DNA from: Plecoglossus altivelis
Lineage: Eukaryota > Chordata > Actinopteri > Osmeriformes > Plecoglossidae
Length of the DNA stretch: 64,000 nucleotides
NCBI GenBank assembly: GCA_036571765.1
Contig: BROE01000022.1
Location: 8,649,575-8,713,574 of the forward strand
Direction: 5' to 3'
The notes under the pieces were generated by a model. That model had not been told where the DNA came from and did no database searches. It saw nothing but the letters and a program-made list of their open reading frames with translations. Positions within the stretch are counted from its first letter, which is position 1. Each line of letters starts with the position of its first letter. The position numbers and the translations under genes are program-made. Of this stretch, positions 24,074 through 37,263 are shown piece after piece.

Positions 24074-26132
24074 GGGGAACAGAGGCTTGGACAACATGCG
24101 AGAAAAGTGACAAAAGAGACAACAACTTTTGGTTGTCACATAACCAATGATTGAATACATTCTTACAGTGTTACACAACTCTTAAGGTGAAGAGAGACCC
24201 GAGCATCCATCGTCAAAATGTTTACAGAGTAAATATTCACCGAGTGAAATTATTACAGCATTCAGTTACTGCGATTTGGCATGTCAAGAGAATCTACCCT
24301 GGTAGGGAAGGTCTTGATTACATCATATATTTTCTCGTGTTTATTACAGACTTGAGTTACGGTTGGAATCACAAAGATGTTATTGGCTTTTTACCAGTCA
24401 TGCTTTGTCTCTGGGAGAAAAATTGAAGTTCTTTGTCAATTTACAGCATATTGACTCTAATGCTGTATGTGAGGGCTATGCATGACAGAACATTATGATA
24501 CTGATAAGGATACAAACTGTATGGCACAGTGTTTGAGTCTGTGTGTTCCTGAAGGGACCTGTTGTTTGAGAAAATGTAGTTTTATCACACCCATCAAGGA
24601 GGCTACAGCCTTGGATTTCTCTGGTGACTCAGAAAGATGCACAGTACTGGTACTGACATAATCCTTCTATCGCTCTAACAATTGTTTAGTTTTCCTGGAA
24701 ATGGAAAACGTCATTCAATGTCCTTATGACTTCATAGGGGATCTTTATTACAAACAGAATTATCTATATTTTAATCATTTTGGCCACATTGTCCTTCTGA
24801 GTGTTCTTTTTTGTTTTGTCCTTTGTACTGTTCCATTCATTTCAGCAGATAGAAACCATTTGACTGGGTGTATGTTTTTGTTGAAAGGCATTGTCATCTT
24901 GTGGTATAAGGAGGTACTGAAAGTATTTGGGCCAAAAGAAAGGTGCCTCCGCATCAAAGCACTTCCTCTGGCAAAAATCTGTGAAACGATGACTCCTTCA
25001 ACAGTCCGAACTGAAATCATTCAACTTTGATACAGTTACAATGGCAGTCATCTCGTTCCAGCTGCATGCACGTAAATCTCACATGATGATTTGAGCTGGC
25101 AGTATGGAGCGCTATTCTCTGCCTGCCATACTACCAAGGGTCTCAGTGACTCACACTTCCATCTGGCTTCAGTTACTCCAAGTGTTGTGTGGACACAAAC
25201 CTTGCAACATTAAGAAACCTGACCATCCCTTTCCAGTAACGAGGACTACTTTTCTCTGAACCATTTCTCTCTGTGGGGTCTGGTGAAAGTTGGCAGAAAC
25301 GTCCTGGTGTTCCAGGAAAGCTTGGTCACACCAGAGGGTTGTTTGGGAAAGTGTTTCTCTTTAGAACAATGGAAACTATATTGTTGATACGTGTGCTCAA
25401 TTTAGATTACGATCAACTTCCTAGCTGACAGAGATGAGCAACATACAGGTGGTCGTTGTTTACGTGAGTGAACTCTCACATAACAAACTCTAGGGGGCAG
25501 CAGTGACCTGTTCATTGCAATGGCCAACGTTGAAATGAAGGAATTCTTGGTCTTTGATACATTTATTTCAAGTTGCGAATGATTCATTACAATAAGAAAT
25601 GTGAGTTCACTGTTAAAGATACCATAATTATCAAACCATTTCTATATTACAGTGTTTTAATATTTGTGAACTGTGGCATTTGCTGGCAAACAATGCCCCC
25701 CTTGACCCTTAAGGGCATGCAAGTCACCCATGCAGTCATGCCTGGCTTGTCTACAATGTTGTAAGTATCATTATGCCAGTGGGAAAATGTACTGTAAATG
25801 TAAAACCTGAAGTCTGAATTTTGCTCAGACTTTCTGTTGTGAACACAGGCCAGCGTTTCCTTTTCTCTTCTGACCTCGCTCTCGCAGGAATGGACTCCTT
25901 GTTATTAGGCGCAAACACAAATGCACACGCCCACGCACACTGTGGTACCGGCAACCTTCGCCACAGATTGAAGCAGCGATAAAGGTTTTCTATGTAACCA
26001 CTGCAACTTGACAAATGACATAGTGGCCGTTGGTTCCACCCCTGTGGTCACTGGTGACAGGTGTAGGCAACCTCAGTACTACCTGTCCTTCTGACTACAG
26101 TTGCACACACATTGCAAGCACGCACACCTAGC

Positions 26133-26147
26133 CACACACACACACAC
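26133..26147. repeat. Short (CA)n run
   Basis: About seven CA units with flanking degenerate CA sequence. Confidence 0.85.
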
Positions 26148-27522
26148 GCCCACACAATGCTAAGTACTCTCGGTTTTCTCCTTGCTAGCGTCATCATCCT
26201 TCATCCATTTCTTCTTCTGCCTGCAGTGTTTAGTCCATACGTACGCTTCCCGGCACACGAAGGAGAACATCTATTCAGCATCGCTGTTGATTTCCCATCA
26301 CTGTTTGCCCTTGTTTTTCCGCAGTGGAGTGGAGTCTATAGGACCTCTGTACGTCTTCCTGTGTGTTCTGCCGGATAACCGAAGAGATGTTCTCATTTAT
26401 AGTATCTACATAAACTATACTGTGTCTAGAGGGTAAATCAAGCAGATAGGCGGTCAGGCTATCTGAAGCATCAAAGCTTCCTCTAGCTGGTTTGATCCTC
26501 TCTGTCAGACCCCTCAGAGCAGCGTCTGTTCCCCCTATCTCCTCAGTGGTCACACAAACAAAGAGCAGATAGCCAGAGCTCTTTACCTGAGGCCATTTCA
26601 GCAGGACGCTCAGTTTGTTTCTCTACTCCAATTTTACAGTGGTTGTGGCATTCAGTTTTTCCTGACAGTCCCACACATGAGCCTTAGGCAGCCCTGTGGA
26701 TCGCTGACTGGAGATCTGTTTGGTATTAACCCAGCCTCTTTAACACATTAAGATAATCAACGATGGCCTGACTGCCTCAAGGGTTTCTCTGAAAGGATCA
26801 GAATTCAATTGTGAAATCAGAACATTGTGCCTGTCTAGTTTGGAGGATACACTATTGGCCTTCCATGGACTTTCACTGCATTTCTGAAGTCAGACATGAG
26901 AAAAAAAACTGTCTGTGTTTTTGCTGACCTTATCTTGCTGACCAGGTATGAGTCGACCTGCGAACTGGAGCCCATTCTAGTGGCCTGTCTGGTGCTGTGT
27001 TGCGCTCTGAAACATGAGCCCACGAGCATGTGCTCTAGCTTTCCTTCCAGCTGCAGATGCCCAGATAAAGCCCAGCGGCTTCGTGCGTCACTCTCTTGTC
27101 ATGACACTTTGATATCTGCTCCCTTTCAGGCGGGCCCAAACACTGGGGAGAGGCACAGGAGCCCAGGGGAGGCTGGGCTCCGTCCAGATCTGCAGTTGTG
27201 ATACAGATACACATCGCCCAGCACAGGGACAACACTGCAACAGGGAAGAAACTCTCACCATCCCCCGTCTACCTTTGACTTTCTCTCAGGCTGTGTGTGT
27301 GAGAGAGATGATTCAGTTGCTCCTTTGCTGTGTTGTTTGACTAGGCCCGGTACTTTCTTCCTTCCTCCGAGAAATGTCTTTTTTTTTCACCGCTTGCCAG
27401 TGTCACAGAACCCTCCATTGCTGCTGTAGACCTGTTTTCCTGCAAGTCAACCAAGTTGATAACAAACAGTGTTATTCCGGTTCTGAGGGGCTGAAGATGT
27501 CTGGCTAATTTGTGGTGGTGAG

Positions 27523-27662
27523 TTAAACACTACACAGATGTGTACGATCAAGGCATTTCCTCTTTGACATGCCTGCCCCCTTAAACACTACACAGATGTG
27601 TACGATCAAGGCATTTCCTCTTTGGACATGCCTGCCCCCCCCCCCCCCCCCCCGCCCCCCCC
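27523..27662. repeat. Near-perfect 58-bp tandem duplication followed by a poly-C run
   Basis: Unit 1 is 27523-27580 and unit 2 27581-27639. They differ essentially by one inserted G (CTTTGACATG against CTTTGGACATG). Both end in GCCTGCCCCC; in unit 2 the C-run expands to about 28 bases interrupted by one G, ending near 27662. The duplication is young or the site is assembly-prone. Confidence 0.85.
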
Positions 27663-29461
27663 ACAACTTACACAGCTACGTCTATATATGGCCGAGCATT
27701 TCCCCCAGCTCCGTCTGATTCTTCTGCATGACCAAACGTCTAGGAAGTCCTAGTCTGAGACAGAAGAGGAAATGAGACTCGGCCTTCTAAGAGCTTCACT
27801 GGAAAAGGATGCAGTTATGTCCTCCCAATCACCATCCAGCGGTGACAACAAGGCCCTCCTTCGTCTTGTCTCTGAGGCAGCGATAGAGCAACGACAGGCC
27901 TGGGGATCGATGACGAGGGTCAGACATGCCACATCTGAGAGTCTTAATTCCTTGGGGGGGGTGGGTCTCATTGAGCAAAGGTCAAAGGTCTGTTTGCCCC
28001 CCCCCAAAAGCTCCCTTGTCTTTTGTTGGGGTTTCTTCCTCCAGCTTCGGTGATCAACCAAAGCTACTTTGATGTGCCATCACATAGGGAAAGGGAGGGA
28101 GGCTCTTCTGAGACAGGTGAGTGTGATGAAAGAGAGATGGCTGGACACTGTTGACCATTTTTTCAGCCACTGATACTGTTTAAAACACCTCCTGTGGTGG
28201 AGGCACAAAAGGCTTGGTTTCCAAAGCAACTGTACAGAGCCGAGTCCCCGAAAACACCAACCATGTTACGTGACTGATTTATGTGTCATGCCGCTGTGTA
28301 CGCCACTTTACACCTACAAGTGAAAAAACATCTTGAGGCCTTGTTGTGATTGATGGCTGGGGCAGATGAGGAGGGAGTGATTGAGCTAGTGTGCCTGTGG
28401 GGATCTGATATCTAAACCCTCAGAGAGACTAGCCTCCTGTTACCCAAGTCCACATGTGCCGTTGTTGCTTTGTATGTGACTAAAGGTATTTGAGGAACAA
28501 AACACAGGACAAAAGAGCTTTTACAGACCTGAAGCAATTGCTTTGAGAAGAAAGTCATATTGTTCCCTTTAATACGGACCTCCACAGACAGTCAAGGAGA
28601 GGTATTGAAACGGAGTAAACAACTCTCTCACTCAACATACTGTACCTGTAGGCCGACCTGGATTGGCGGTCAACCGATGACCCTCTGTGAGGTCCTCTTG
28701 CTGAGACAGACGGTGTTAATCACAGGGAACCACATTAGCATGGCAAAAGCCACAGATACCTTGCTGTAAAATAGACTATTACACTGGGATGTCCTCACTT
28801 CCTCAAGAGTTAAAGGATCTTACAGAATTGGCAGGTGGATCACACTTGTCAGGTCTGACCCATTAAAATAACATGGTTGGCTACTTGTTGGAACACATAG
28901 GGTATGTCTAGCTAGTTGCCGGCCTGCAATGCCTACATAGCCGACCCTATTACTCAATGGCTATAGTACAGTCATAATCACTGTAAATCTTTCTGAAATC
29001 CCATTATAGTGCTACCGAGTCTAGACTATGTGATCTCTCTGCTTCCTAATGACAAATGACCCCTGAGGGTGTACACAGCAACATCCACCTCATCACACAA
29101 ACAGCAGTCCAGCAGCCATAATCCCAAGAAAATAGAAATCCCTTTATAATCTGGGCACAACATGGGCAGGATGGCAGCTGTAATCTTTCTGGAAATTCTT
29201 GGTCTGTGGGTGAATGACTGGAAGTCAGCAAAGCTCTTTTATGTATTTATAGCCTTGTGTTTTGTTTATTTTATACTCGTCTCCACTTTTTTTCTGTCTC
29301 CTGTTTCCCATTTCCAAGCAAATCTGTCAGATTGGACCTAAATCTGATTTATGAACCGGAAGGATGTTCCAGACAGACAGACACGTGGATTAAGGGAGAA
29401 AGGCACATTGTCGGAACACAGTGGAAATGTTTACCCTTCACAGTTGAGGTCAGCACACTGT

Positions 29462-29608
29462 TTTCCTTGTCCCTGCTCGTGTCCCTGTCCCTGTTCCTGC
29501 CCGTGTCCCTGCCACTGTTCCTGTCCCTGTCCTTGTCCCTGCCACTGTTCCTGTCCCTGTCCTCATTCTTGCCGATGTCCCTACCCTTGTCCCTGTCCTC
29601 GTCCTAGC
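29462..29608. repeat. Degenerate CCTGTC hexamer repeat
   Basis: A pyrimidine-rich run of CCTGTC, CCTGCC and CTTGTC units with longer internal duplications (the block GCCACTGTTCCTGTCC occurs twice). All plus-strand frames through it stay open for long stretches because of the repeat. Confidence 0.8.
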
Positions 29609-30374
29609 CAATGTCCTACAGCTTCCGTGACTGCCTCACTCACTCACTTTCTCAGTCTCTATCTCATAAATGTGCTTTGAAATGAATGTATGGATGATCC
29701 CTCTCAATCTTGAGATCCTTGTGTTGGAGTCAGAACTGTATCTTTACTCTTGCTTTGCAGAGCAAAGACGTTGGGAGGACTGCCAGCAGTGGGCTCCGAT
29801 TTCAGTGTTGACATGACTCCATCTCATCCTTCACCTGCTATCTATTAGCTCCGCTGTTGCTAGCAAGCTAAAGTTGCACCAGTTCTCCTCTAAGGGAGAG
29901 GCCTATAGCCGAGGGCAGTGTGACAGCTCTGTCCCATAAATCCTGTATGGGAATACAAACCACTGGACCCTCCACTGCGGCACAGTGTGCATGTTGTCTG
30001 AGGTCCAACCACGCGAGAGGCCAGAAGGTGTTTGTGCAGTGGAACAGCGCCCAGCTTATATCTCCCGTAATGCGATTTGGCCCCTCATCCCTTTGTGTTC
30101 CCCTATCGTATCGATAACATGTGAATTATAAAAGCATTGTCTCGCATTTAGTCATGACGCGACGCATGTTTCCGATTGAATGTGCTGCAACTCCTGGGAG
30201 AGATTTGTCATATGAGTGCACGTTTCCCCCTGGAGACAGGATTGTGTATCCTTTTACACTTACACACAGCCTGAGTTGACAAAGTTCGCGCTCCAGCCCC
30301 ATTAGACTGTGCTGTGCAGTGACAGAGATGGAAGCCCATTGTTGGACATGTTGTTTATGTCTCTTGATCACCCG

Positions 30375-30460
30375 CTCCCGCTCTCCCTCTCTCCCTCTTT
30401 CTCTCTTTCTGTCTTTCTTTCCTCTGTCTCTCGCCCTCTCTCTATCCCTCTCTCCGTCAG
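30375..30460. repeat. CT-rich low-complexity tract
   Basis: TCTCCCTC/TTTCTTTC-type pyrimidine run. Confidence 0.85.
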
Positions 30461-30769
30461 CAAGGAGCCTGGGATTGTGCCCTCCCGTGAATGGAATGGG
30501 TCAACACCATTCATCTGTCTCTATACGGCCTCATTTATAGAGTTAGTGTAACGAGACACTTTAGCCTAACCCTCATCCGGCCATATACAGTATGGTAAAG
30601 ATATCTCTCCCCTTGGGTTGGAGGAATCGGGGGAAGAACTTGGGAAGAGAGTGAGGGGAGGGTGGCTGGGACATTCCGCTCTGACCGGTCCAGTCCAGTT
30701 AGTCAGGTGATGAACCATTCCTCCGAGCTGAACTCATAATGGTGTTTCCTAAACCAACTCCTCAGTCCC

Positions 30770-30960
30770 ATTGCTGAAGCATTTGTCAAGATCTTAGAAG
30801 GACTGTTAATTGGCAATAGTAAAGGTGCTTTGTGGGTAATCAGATGCACACCTCTGATCCTAATGGTTATTAGGGACTCAAAGAATCTGCTTAACCAGTC
30901 TTAACCAGCCTAATGAGCTCTGTGCGCCCATGCTTCTCTCTAAACCTCACCTGTAGCCTG
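30770..30960. promoter_or_regulatory. Enhancer-like block
   Basis: Non-repetitive segment with GTTAATTGGC near 30806, CCTAATGGTTATTAGGG near 30858 (an imperfect inverted pair of CCTAAT/ATTAGG) and two TTAACCAG direct repeats near 30892 and 30902. Function inferred. Confidence 0.28.
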
Positions 30961-32284
30961 AAACAGAGCTGATGTCAGCAAAGGAGCGACCCCCCCCTGC
31001 AATTGCCCCCCCAATCACCGTACACCTTATGTCCTGGGCCTCTGGCCCCTCCCTGAACATCCCCTTGTTCTTATTCAGCAGTGCCCCCTGGGCCCCACCT
31101 CTATCCTCACTCCCCCTCTTACCCCCTGCATTGCCCTTACTTGACCCTCATTTGAACCCTGGATATCTCGAACATTTTAGCAGTAGTCAGAATCACATCC
31201 AGCTGAAGTGAAAGACAGAAAAGATACTCTGCAAACAACAAACCTCTGGTAGAAACAAGGGGACAGGTGACATACTACTGGTAAAAGGGAACTTCTAAAA
31301 TAAACACTTCATTGACATCCCCTTCCTAATACAAAGCTGACCTTCAGTACTTGTTTACACCATAATTGATTCTTAAAGAACTGATTATGTAAAGCTATGC
31401 TGCATTTCAATGCTTTCTATACTGCACTCTGAACGACTGAGATGTGCAGTATGTCGTCTGATCACGTCAGGGATTGAGTTCAAGCATAAACTAGAGTAAC
31501 CTGGGATCTGTGGTCCAACATGGCTCCAACTGGGCCTGACCACGTCTGTTCTGCTGTTGTGTCCCATTGGTCCAGCTGCGACCAGTGTGTAGCCGGCAGC
31601 CATTCTGCGTCTGCTGTTGATCTGGCAGCTGTCAGTCATTTTCTCAGTAAGGCTGGAGTCTCTGACTGGACAGGATGTGCTGTGGGATGGCTGTGCTCTG
31701 TTTTGTGTTCGGTTTGGAAAAAAATCTTTGAAGTGCAGATGTGGACTTTATCTTCTTCATCACTCAGGATTGGCTGGCGTGTCAGACGGCGTTTAAAGAC
31801 CTCCCAACCGAGTCCGGGTGAGTTTTCATTCTTTTACTAACCTTTCTAGTCTGTGTGCAATTACCTTCTGCAAAACTGTTTATTTCCATTGCGAGATAAC
31901 TTTGAAAAAGATGCTGCTATTTGAACTCCTGAGGGTCTTCGTTGGTATACGGGAAAGTAATGCAAAGCTGGCATATAGCTCTATGTGTCTGTATGTGTGT
32001 GTGTAGTGCGTATGTGTGTGTGGTGTATATGTAATCTAACAGGGCAGCAGGTGCTTACGTAGCGTAACCTACTTTATTGTCCAGCAAAGTGCTCATGGGG
32101 CCGTGTGAGCTCCAGTGTGTGAGTGTGAATGTTTTCTTAATACTCTGCAATCAGTGAGCTGGGCCCCTGAAATGAAGAACAACACTGTAGTAACATGTAG
32201 CATGTCAGAAGCTCATTAAAGGAGAGGTCTGCATTTAGAATGTTACAAGAGACCAACAGTAAATCACTGTTTCCCCCCAAGCTC

Positions 32285-32615
32285 TCAAGGCTTCAGCTCG
32301 CGCGCGCTGGTGGCTGTTTGCCTGATTCTCATGTGCCTCGGCTGAGGTCCTCGCTGCGTTCAAGACTTTCCGGATGCTGCTGCGCTGAGAGGCGAGCCAG
32401 GGGAGACAGAGCTGCATTACGACACGTGTGCGAGGACACCTGGACGCACAGACGCTCGCGTGCACCTCGCACACACTCACCCACACACAGATAAGTAAAC
32501 ACATTCTTCAACATTTGCGTTTGCACGCTCTGTGGTGCTGAGTTGTCCGGTCTCTCTCACCCCCCACACTCTCACGCGCCACACGTACACACACGAGAGG
32601 TGTGCTGTTAAACAA
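32285..32615. promoter_or_regulatory. CpG cluster; possible alternative promoter or unannotated transcript start
   Basis: About 25 CpGs occur in some 330 bases, including an alternating CG run near 32298 and GACGCTCGCG-like sequence near 32450, in an otherwise CpG-poor surrounding. On the minus strand a usable donor, TGG|GTGAGT, lies near 32480. The density suggests a short unmethylated island. It could be a distal gli2 promoter, the start of a non-coding RNA or a CpG-rich enhancer; the sequence alone does not decide. No convincing open frame runs through it. Confidence 0.33.
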
Positions 32616-33984
32616 TGGTTTGGAGAATGGGAAGAAATTGGCCGAAACCTAAAAGTGGGTTACCATTTTTCTGAGTCTTGGATTTTCAAGCAACAATATG
32701 TTCCAATTAGATCAGAAGCAAGCCATGGCTGATGTGAACCAAATGGGACAACGCAGGCAGTGTGAATTGTGTCATTGTGCTGCTGATAATGGCTGCCTTC
32801 TTGCACACATTGAGCAGCGGTCTCAAGGACCCCTGAGGCCCTAGTGCCTGTTTTTTCATGAAGTAAATGCCTTCCATTCAATAGGTCATAGGCAGCCCAG
32901 TTAACGTTTATGGAGGTTGTTTAAACAGCCGTTAACTACGGATTAAGTGGGATCTGGTCTGCGACCTGAAGGATCTCTGTTTGGCCCTCGAGGGTTCTCT
33001 AACGCACACTCACACACACAAATTATGATTTGTTTAAGATCTGCTGTGTTTTAAATTGATTTTGTCTTATCTGTCTTCAGTGACTTGATGGTCCTCAACT
33101 TGTGCAGCTGTAAAGGCCCTAGTGGTCCGAGGAGGATGCCTGTAACTGCTTTCCTTCATTTATTAGACAGGATGAAACATCAGAGTGTTACCAACAGAGC
33201 TGTGTTTGTGTCCATGTGAAAACAGCAGAACTTGAACCCTCCCCCATACTGATCAAACATATTAGTCATGTCCAACCTTACCTTAGATTCCCTTACTTTT
33301 CAGACGATGACAGGACAGACAGTGGGGCGTAGAGCTATACAGTAAACACATTGCCTTGTCTTGTTTTACACTTACCATTTCCTGGCTTATCTGGCCTTGC
33401 AGCCCCGACCAGTGTGGTGAGACTGGACTATATCTGGATGTTGTGGCTGTTGCCCATTTAGCCAGAGATTAAATTAACCCTCTCTGCCAGACAGGAAAGT
33501 GATTTAGGACTTCCCAGGTTGGGTCTGGTCAGTGACAAAAAAAAGTGTCTGGTAATGAAGAGCGCTTCTTGGTAGCGTGCCAGCTCTTGCTTTCTAAGAT
33601 GGGGTTGGCCTCCTTTTCTCTGCCCACGTGCCAGCGTCTTGCAGGTCATCAGGACGTCACTGTATTGGAGGCAACGCTGTGAGGTCATCCAATGTAATGT
33701 TACTACTGAGGACCTGCGCCTCCTCATGAAATGAGGTTGTTGTGGCTGTTATTGATTGGATTCGGGGAATTATGTGGGGCTGGAACGTTGGAGGTGTTGA
33801 CTAGGTTTAGGTTAGTGTTTCCAAGAAAAAACATTTTACGTATTTGTATTTAGAGAACCAATCAGGAGTCCTGCTACGCTACGACACACTAACTTTGACC
33901 ATTTTCATTAAATAGTTAACACAGCAACATGAAAGGCATGCATATGTTCGAAGCACTTCACAATTATAACTATGATTAAGGTAC

Positions 33985-34245
33985 AGATATGTGGTTCATT
34001 ATAATGGATCTGTTTCTGTGTATGTGCCGCTTTATGGAAGGGGTACTTAACATGCTAATGAGGGTTTTTAATTGGCTGCTAATGCGGCTTGTTGTGGTGT
34101 TTTGTGTGGGCCGGTGGCGGGGAAGGCGCTGGGGCGGACAGCTGGCCCGTCTGATCCCCCAGTCTGCTCTTAAATTGGTTTTAGCGGCAGTGCTAATAAA
34201 GCTGATTATCTGTGCGGCTCAAGACCCACTAACTCTGACACCCTG
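33985..34245. promoter_or_regulatory. Enhancer-like block rich in TAAT cores
   Basis: Holds TATAATGG, GCTAATGAGG, TTTAATTGGCTGCTAATGCGGC and GCTAATAAAGCTGATTATC within 230 bp. A 138-codon plus-strand frame (33989-34405) runs through it into pyrimidine-rich sequence, but it has no family resemblance and is regarded as chance. Confidence 0.35.
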
Positions 34246-34604
34246 GCAGCTGGGGCCCTCGGACGCCACCCGCCCTCCCTCACCTCGCACTCTCCTGCCC
34301 CAGTGCCTTCGCTTGCTCGCTCCCTCTCTTACTCGCTCACTCCTTGGCCTTCCCGCCCTCCTTTTTCTCCCTCTCTCCTGCAGTCGATCCCTGGGCAGCT
34401 GCTAAGTCCTGCCTCCCCACCTCGGTGCCACACGCCCCCACCCAGTACCCCCCATCCGCCCTTCTGCACCCCCTTCCCCTCCCCCAGCACACGCACTTAA
34501 CTTACTGATGCTTAGAGATTTTGACAGGTGTGTGTATGCATGCGTGGGATGTGTGAGTCACAGTCTGTACGCCATAGTGTATGTGATGTGTGTGTCCATG
34601 TAAT

Positions 34605-34610
<6 letters not shown>

Positions 34611-34666
<56 letters not shown>

Positions 34667-34677
34667 AAGAGAGAGAG
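34611..34677. repeat. (GT)21 plus (GA)n compound microsatellite
   Basis: Pure GT from 34611 to 34652, then a GA-rich run to 34677. Degenerate GT sequence extends left to about 34580. Confidence 0.95.
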
Positions 34678-35678
34678 CGCATCCTTGTGTGTGGTCGCTT
34701 CTGCTGTATGTACGTTTCATTCCACTCTGACCAGCCTTTTGTCTTAGGCTTCAATGCTCCTAAACTGCTCTCCTCTCATGTATGTTGATGAATGTATTGT
34801 CCTTTGCATTGACCATGGGGCCACAGTCCATTCATAGCTAATTGTATAATGTGCTGGGTGACCTGGCAGTCAGCATGGGGGACAGCATGGGTGCTGTTTG
34901 TGTTCCTCTCAGTGAGAGGGCAGAGCCATGTAAATGTTCTCATTGATTTGTGCTCTTCTCAGGGGGGGACTCAGGGGTTAGGTCATAGGAAGGACTGGAC
35001 TCTCTCTCTTCCAGGGATGAGGAACACAGGCAGGGGAGCGTGTCAACATGGTTGGTAACAACATTAAGGGGCTCCCAGTCCACTGGTGGTCCACAGCTCA
35101 GCCCTGCAGGACAGAACCATCGTTTGTCATCCCACCACAGCAGCACGCTTGTTGACAGCGTGCCCTTGTTTTCTAACACACAGCCTTCGGTATTTGATCA
35201 GAAAAATGAGAGAGGCCTTCCAGTCACCAGAAACGTATAGATCTAACAAGATTTTCTTACACCGATCAATTTGGGTCGCAGGGTATAACTGTTGGATTTC
35301 TCACTTTTTCACTTGGTAGACTAGGAAGGGCCTTTGGTTGAAGATTGCGTGTCTGTCAGTACAGTACATGTTAAACTCATCCCCCGTGGGTCTTGCCATT
35401 TCTCTGGTTTCACTGATACTTGCTGGATTTAGCCCCAGGAGGATGTTCCTCCTAAAGACTGAGCACCACAAAGCCATCAGGACATGGGAAGTTTATGCTC
35501 CCTCAATATCCCCTCAGGTGGGCAGGACCGAGAAGGGTCATGTCACTGGTTCTCCGTCAACAAGGCTTTCTTGTTATGGTTGACTGTACCTCTTACCATG
35601 CCGTCACAGTACTGCGTACCGCCGTTTAAAAGAAATCCTCCACGTCACTGTGGTTGAACAGACGCCGTTCTTGTTTCA

Positions 35679-35725
35679 GCTGTTTGAATAGCGGCTTGTT
35701 TTATTCAAAGCCGCCTTGAAACAGC
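35679..35725. other. Imperfect inverted repeat (about 17-18 bp arms, 10-nt loop)
   Basis: Left arm 35679-35697 and right arm 35708-35725 pair over about 16 positions (GCTGTTT, AA and GCGGCTT blocks) with one mismatch and one bulge; the loop is 35698-35707. Could be a diverged fold-back. Confidence 0.6.
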
Positions 35726-37205
35726 AGCATGCCACTTTGCTATGATACAGTACCTCTGTGTTCATCTTATCCCAGTGAAGTCATGTTAAAATTCTCACAG
35801 GTTCACTGACTCAACAAGTACTGTCGTAATGAAAGATGTTGCCATTTTCACGTATGACTGAAAACTAGATATCAACCGTACAAAAGGGAATCACGTCTAC
35901 ATACACCCTGTATACAATATCAGTATTTAGTTCAAATATAATACAGGAAGACAAGAATAGTAGACAGCCACCAAACTTCTGTGGCATTTATAAATGACCG
36001 GGAGAAGGAGGATGCTCTATTGATGTGTTTGAAACTCATTATCTAATACATTTATTCTCACCATTTCCCTCTTTGATGTCATCATAGTTCAAACAAATTG
36101 ACCAGATACCACAATATGTACCTTCCAATCACAAGTCTGTCACATGACTTACTTCTCATCACAGAGATGATGCGTGTCTATCTCATATTGATAGTAGCCC
36201 AACAAGACCTTGTCTTTGACCTCTAGTACAGTGGGTCAGACCGACATGAGGACAGACCCCGTCTGGGCCACAGCTGGCTCTGTTCATGTAGCTCACGGCG
36301 ACTCGCACATGCTCAAACAGAGGAACTGCCAGAAACCAGGAAACAACTTCAAAGGAACTTGGATACGTTTCAACTGCTGTTAGGAAGTAAACAAAATGGT
36401 GATGCAGTCGTTTGTAGCCAAATGTTCGTCAAAGCGCTGGACTGCTCGGCCTTTAGGCTGGAATGTGTGGTGGCAGTTAACTCAAGCTTGGTTGGAGAAC
36501 GTGGCTCTAGATTCTTCATTTTCTTGGTTTGTGTTAAAATCTTGAGAAGTTTTTCAGTCTTTCAAGTGGCATAATGTAAGTAGATGTACATCTTTTGCAT
36601 TAGATGTATGGGGGAAGTGAGTTATGGTAATAACTGCAAGCCAAAGGACCTCATGTAGAGTGGGAAATGTCCAATGATTCACTGCAGCCGACTTACTCAC
36701 ACGTAGAGAACCTAATCACCATATGCTTCAGGCTGCATCATTGTGAATAGTCATGCAAACATTGTACATACACCCCTCCTCCAGACACGGTCAGTGATAC
36801 AGTGAAGTGCAGGCTGTGGACAGGACTCACATATTCACAAAGCGTAAACAATAGATTTTTTTAAACAAAAGTGGATGGTGATCCATCCAACATTTTGAAC
36901 ACAGTAGAATATCTTTATCTGTCCAAATTGGCGCTCATTGGTTTAAATACTGGAGGCAGAGATGGAAAGAGAAAAAAACGTTCTTTTGTGGGACACATTG
37001 CACCGATACTTTAAACTAGACCTCTCTCCTGACCTTTGGAACTTTCAGACCCTCAGCAGACCCGCGCCAGCAGGGCAGAGGTCAATTATGTGACCCTGAC
37101 TTGTCAAGTTAGAAGCTTTGGGCTTGAGACCATAAGAACTAATAATCCTCTGACACCCTTCCCAATTCACCCCCTGTCCATCATAGGACCTGGCTTATTT
37201 GTGCA

Positions 37206-37213
37206 TGTGTGTT

Positions 37214-37253
<40 letters not shown>

Positions 37254-37263
37254 GGGGGGGGGG
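37206..37263. repeat. (GT)n microsatellite joined to a G-run
   Basis: GT units with TTTG interruptions to 37252, then about 11 Gs; same architecture as 6664-6715. Confidence 0.95.

Larger units (their letters stand above)
23101..32284. other. Non-coding DNA upstream of the putative gli2 promoter
   Basis: No coding exon recognised. Contents: a 16-bp minisatellite at 23655-23812, a purine tract at 23958-24073, a short CA tract at 26133-26147, a 58-bp duplication with a poly-C run at 27523-27662, a CCTGTC-type repeat at 29462-29608, a CT-rich tract at 30375-30460 and an enhancer-like block at 30770-30960. Other parts (24.1-26.1, 26.2-27.4, 27.7-29.4 and 31.0-32.2 kb) are unique sequence with nothing recognisable. 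Frames of 60-110 codons occur but show no family resemblance and have no splice context. Confidence 0.5.

Noticed and set aside
23489..24178. 229-codon minus-strand frame
   Set aside because: Kept open by a polypurine tract and a 16-bp minisatellite; overlapping frames on both strands are open for the same reason.
33989..34405. 138-codon plus-strand frame with hydrophobic start
   Set aside because: Runs from an AT-rich enhancer-like block into a pyrimidine tract; no recognisable protein family.
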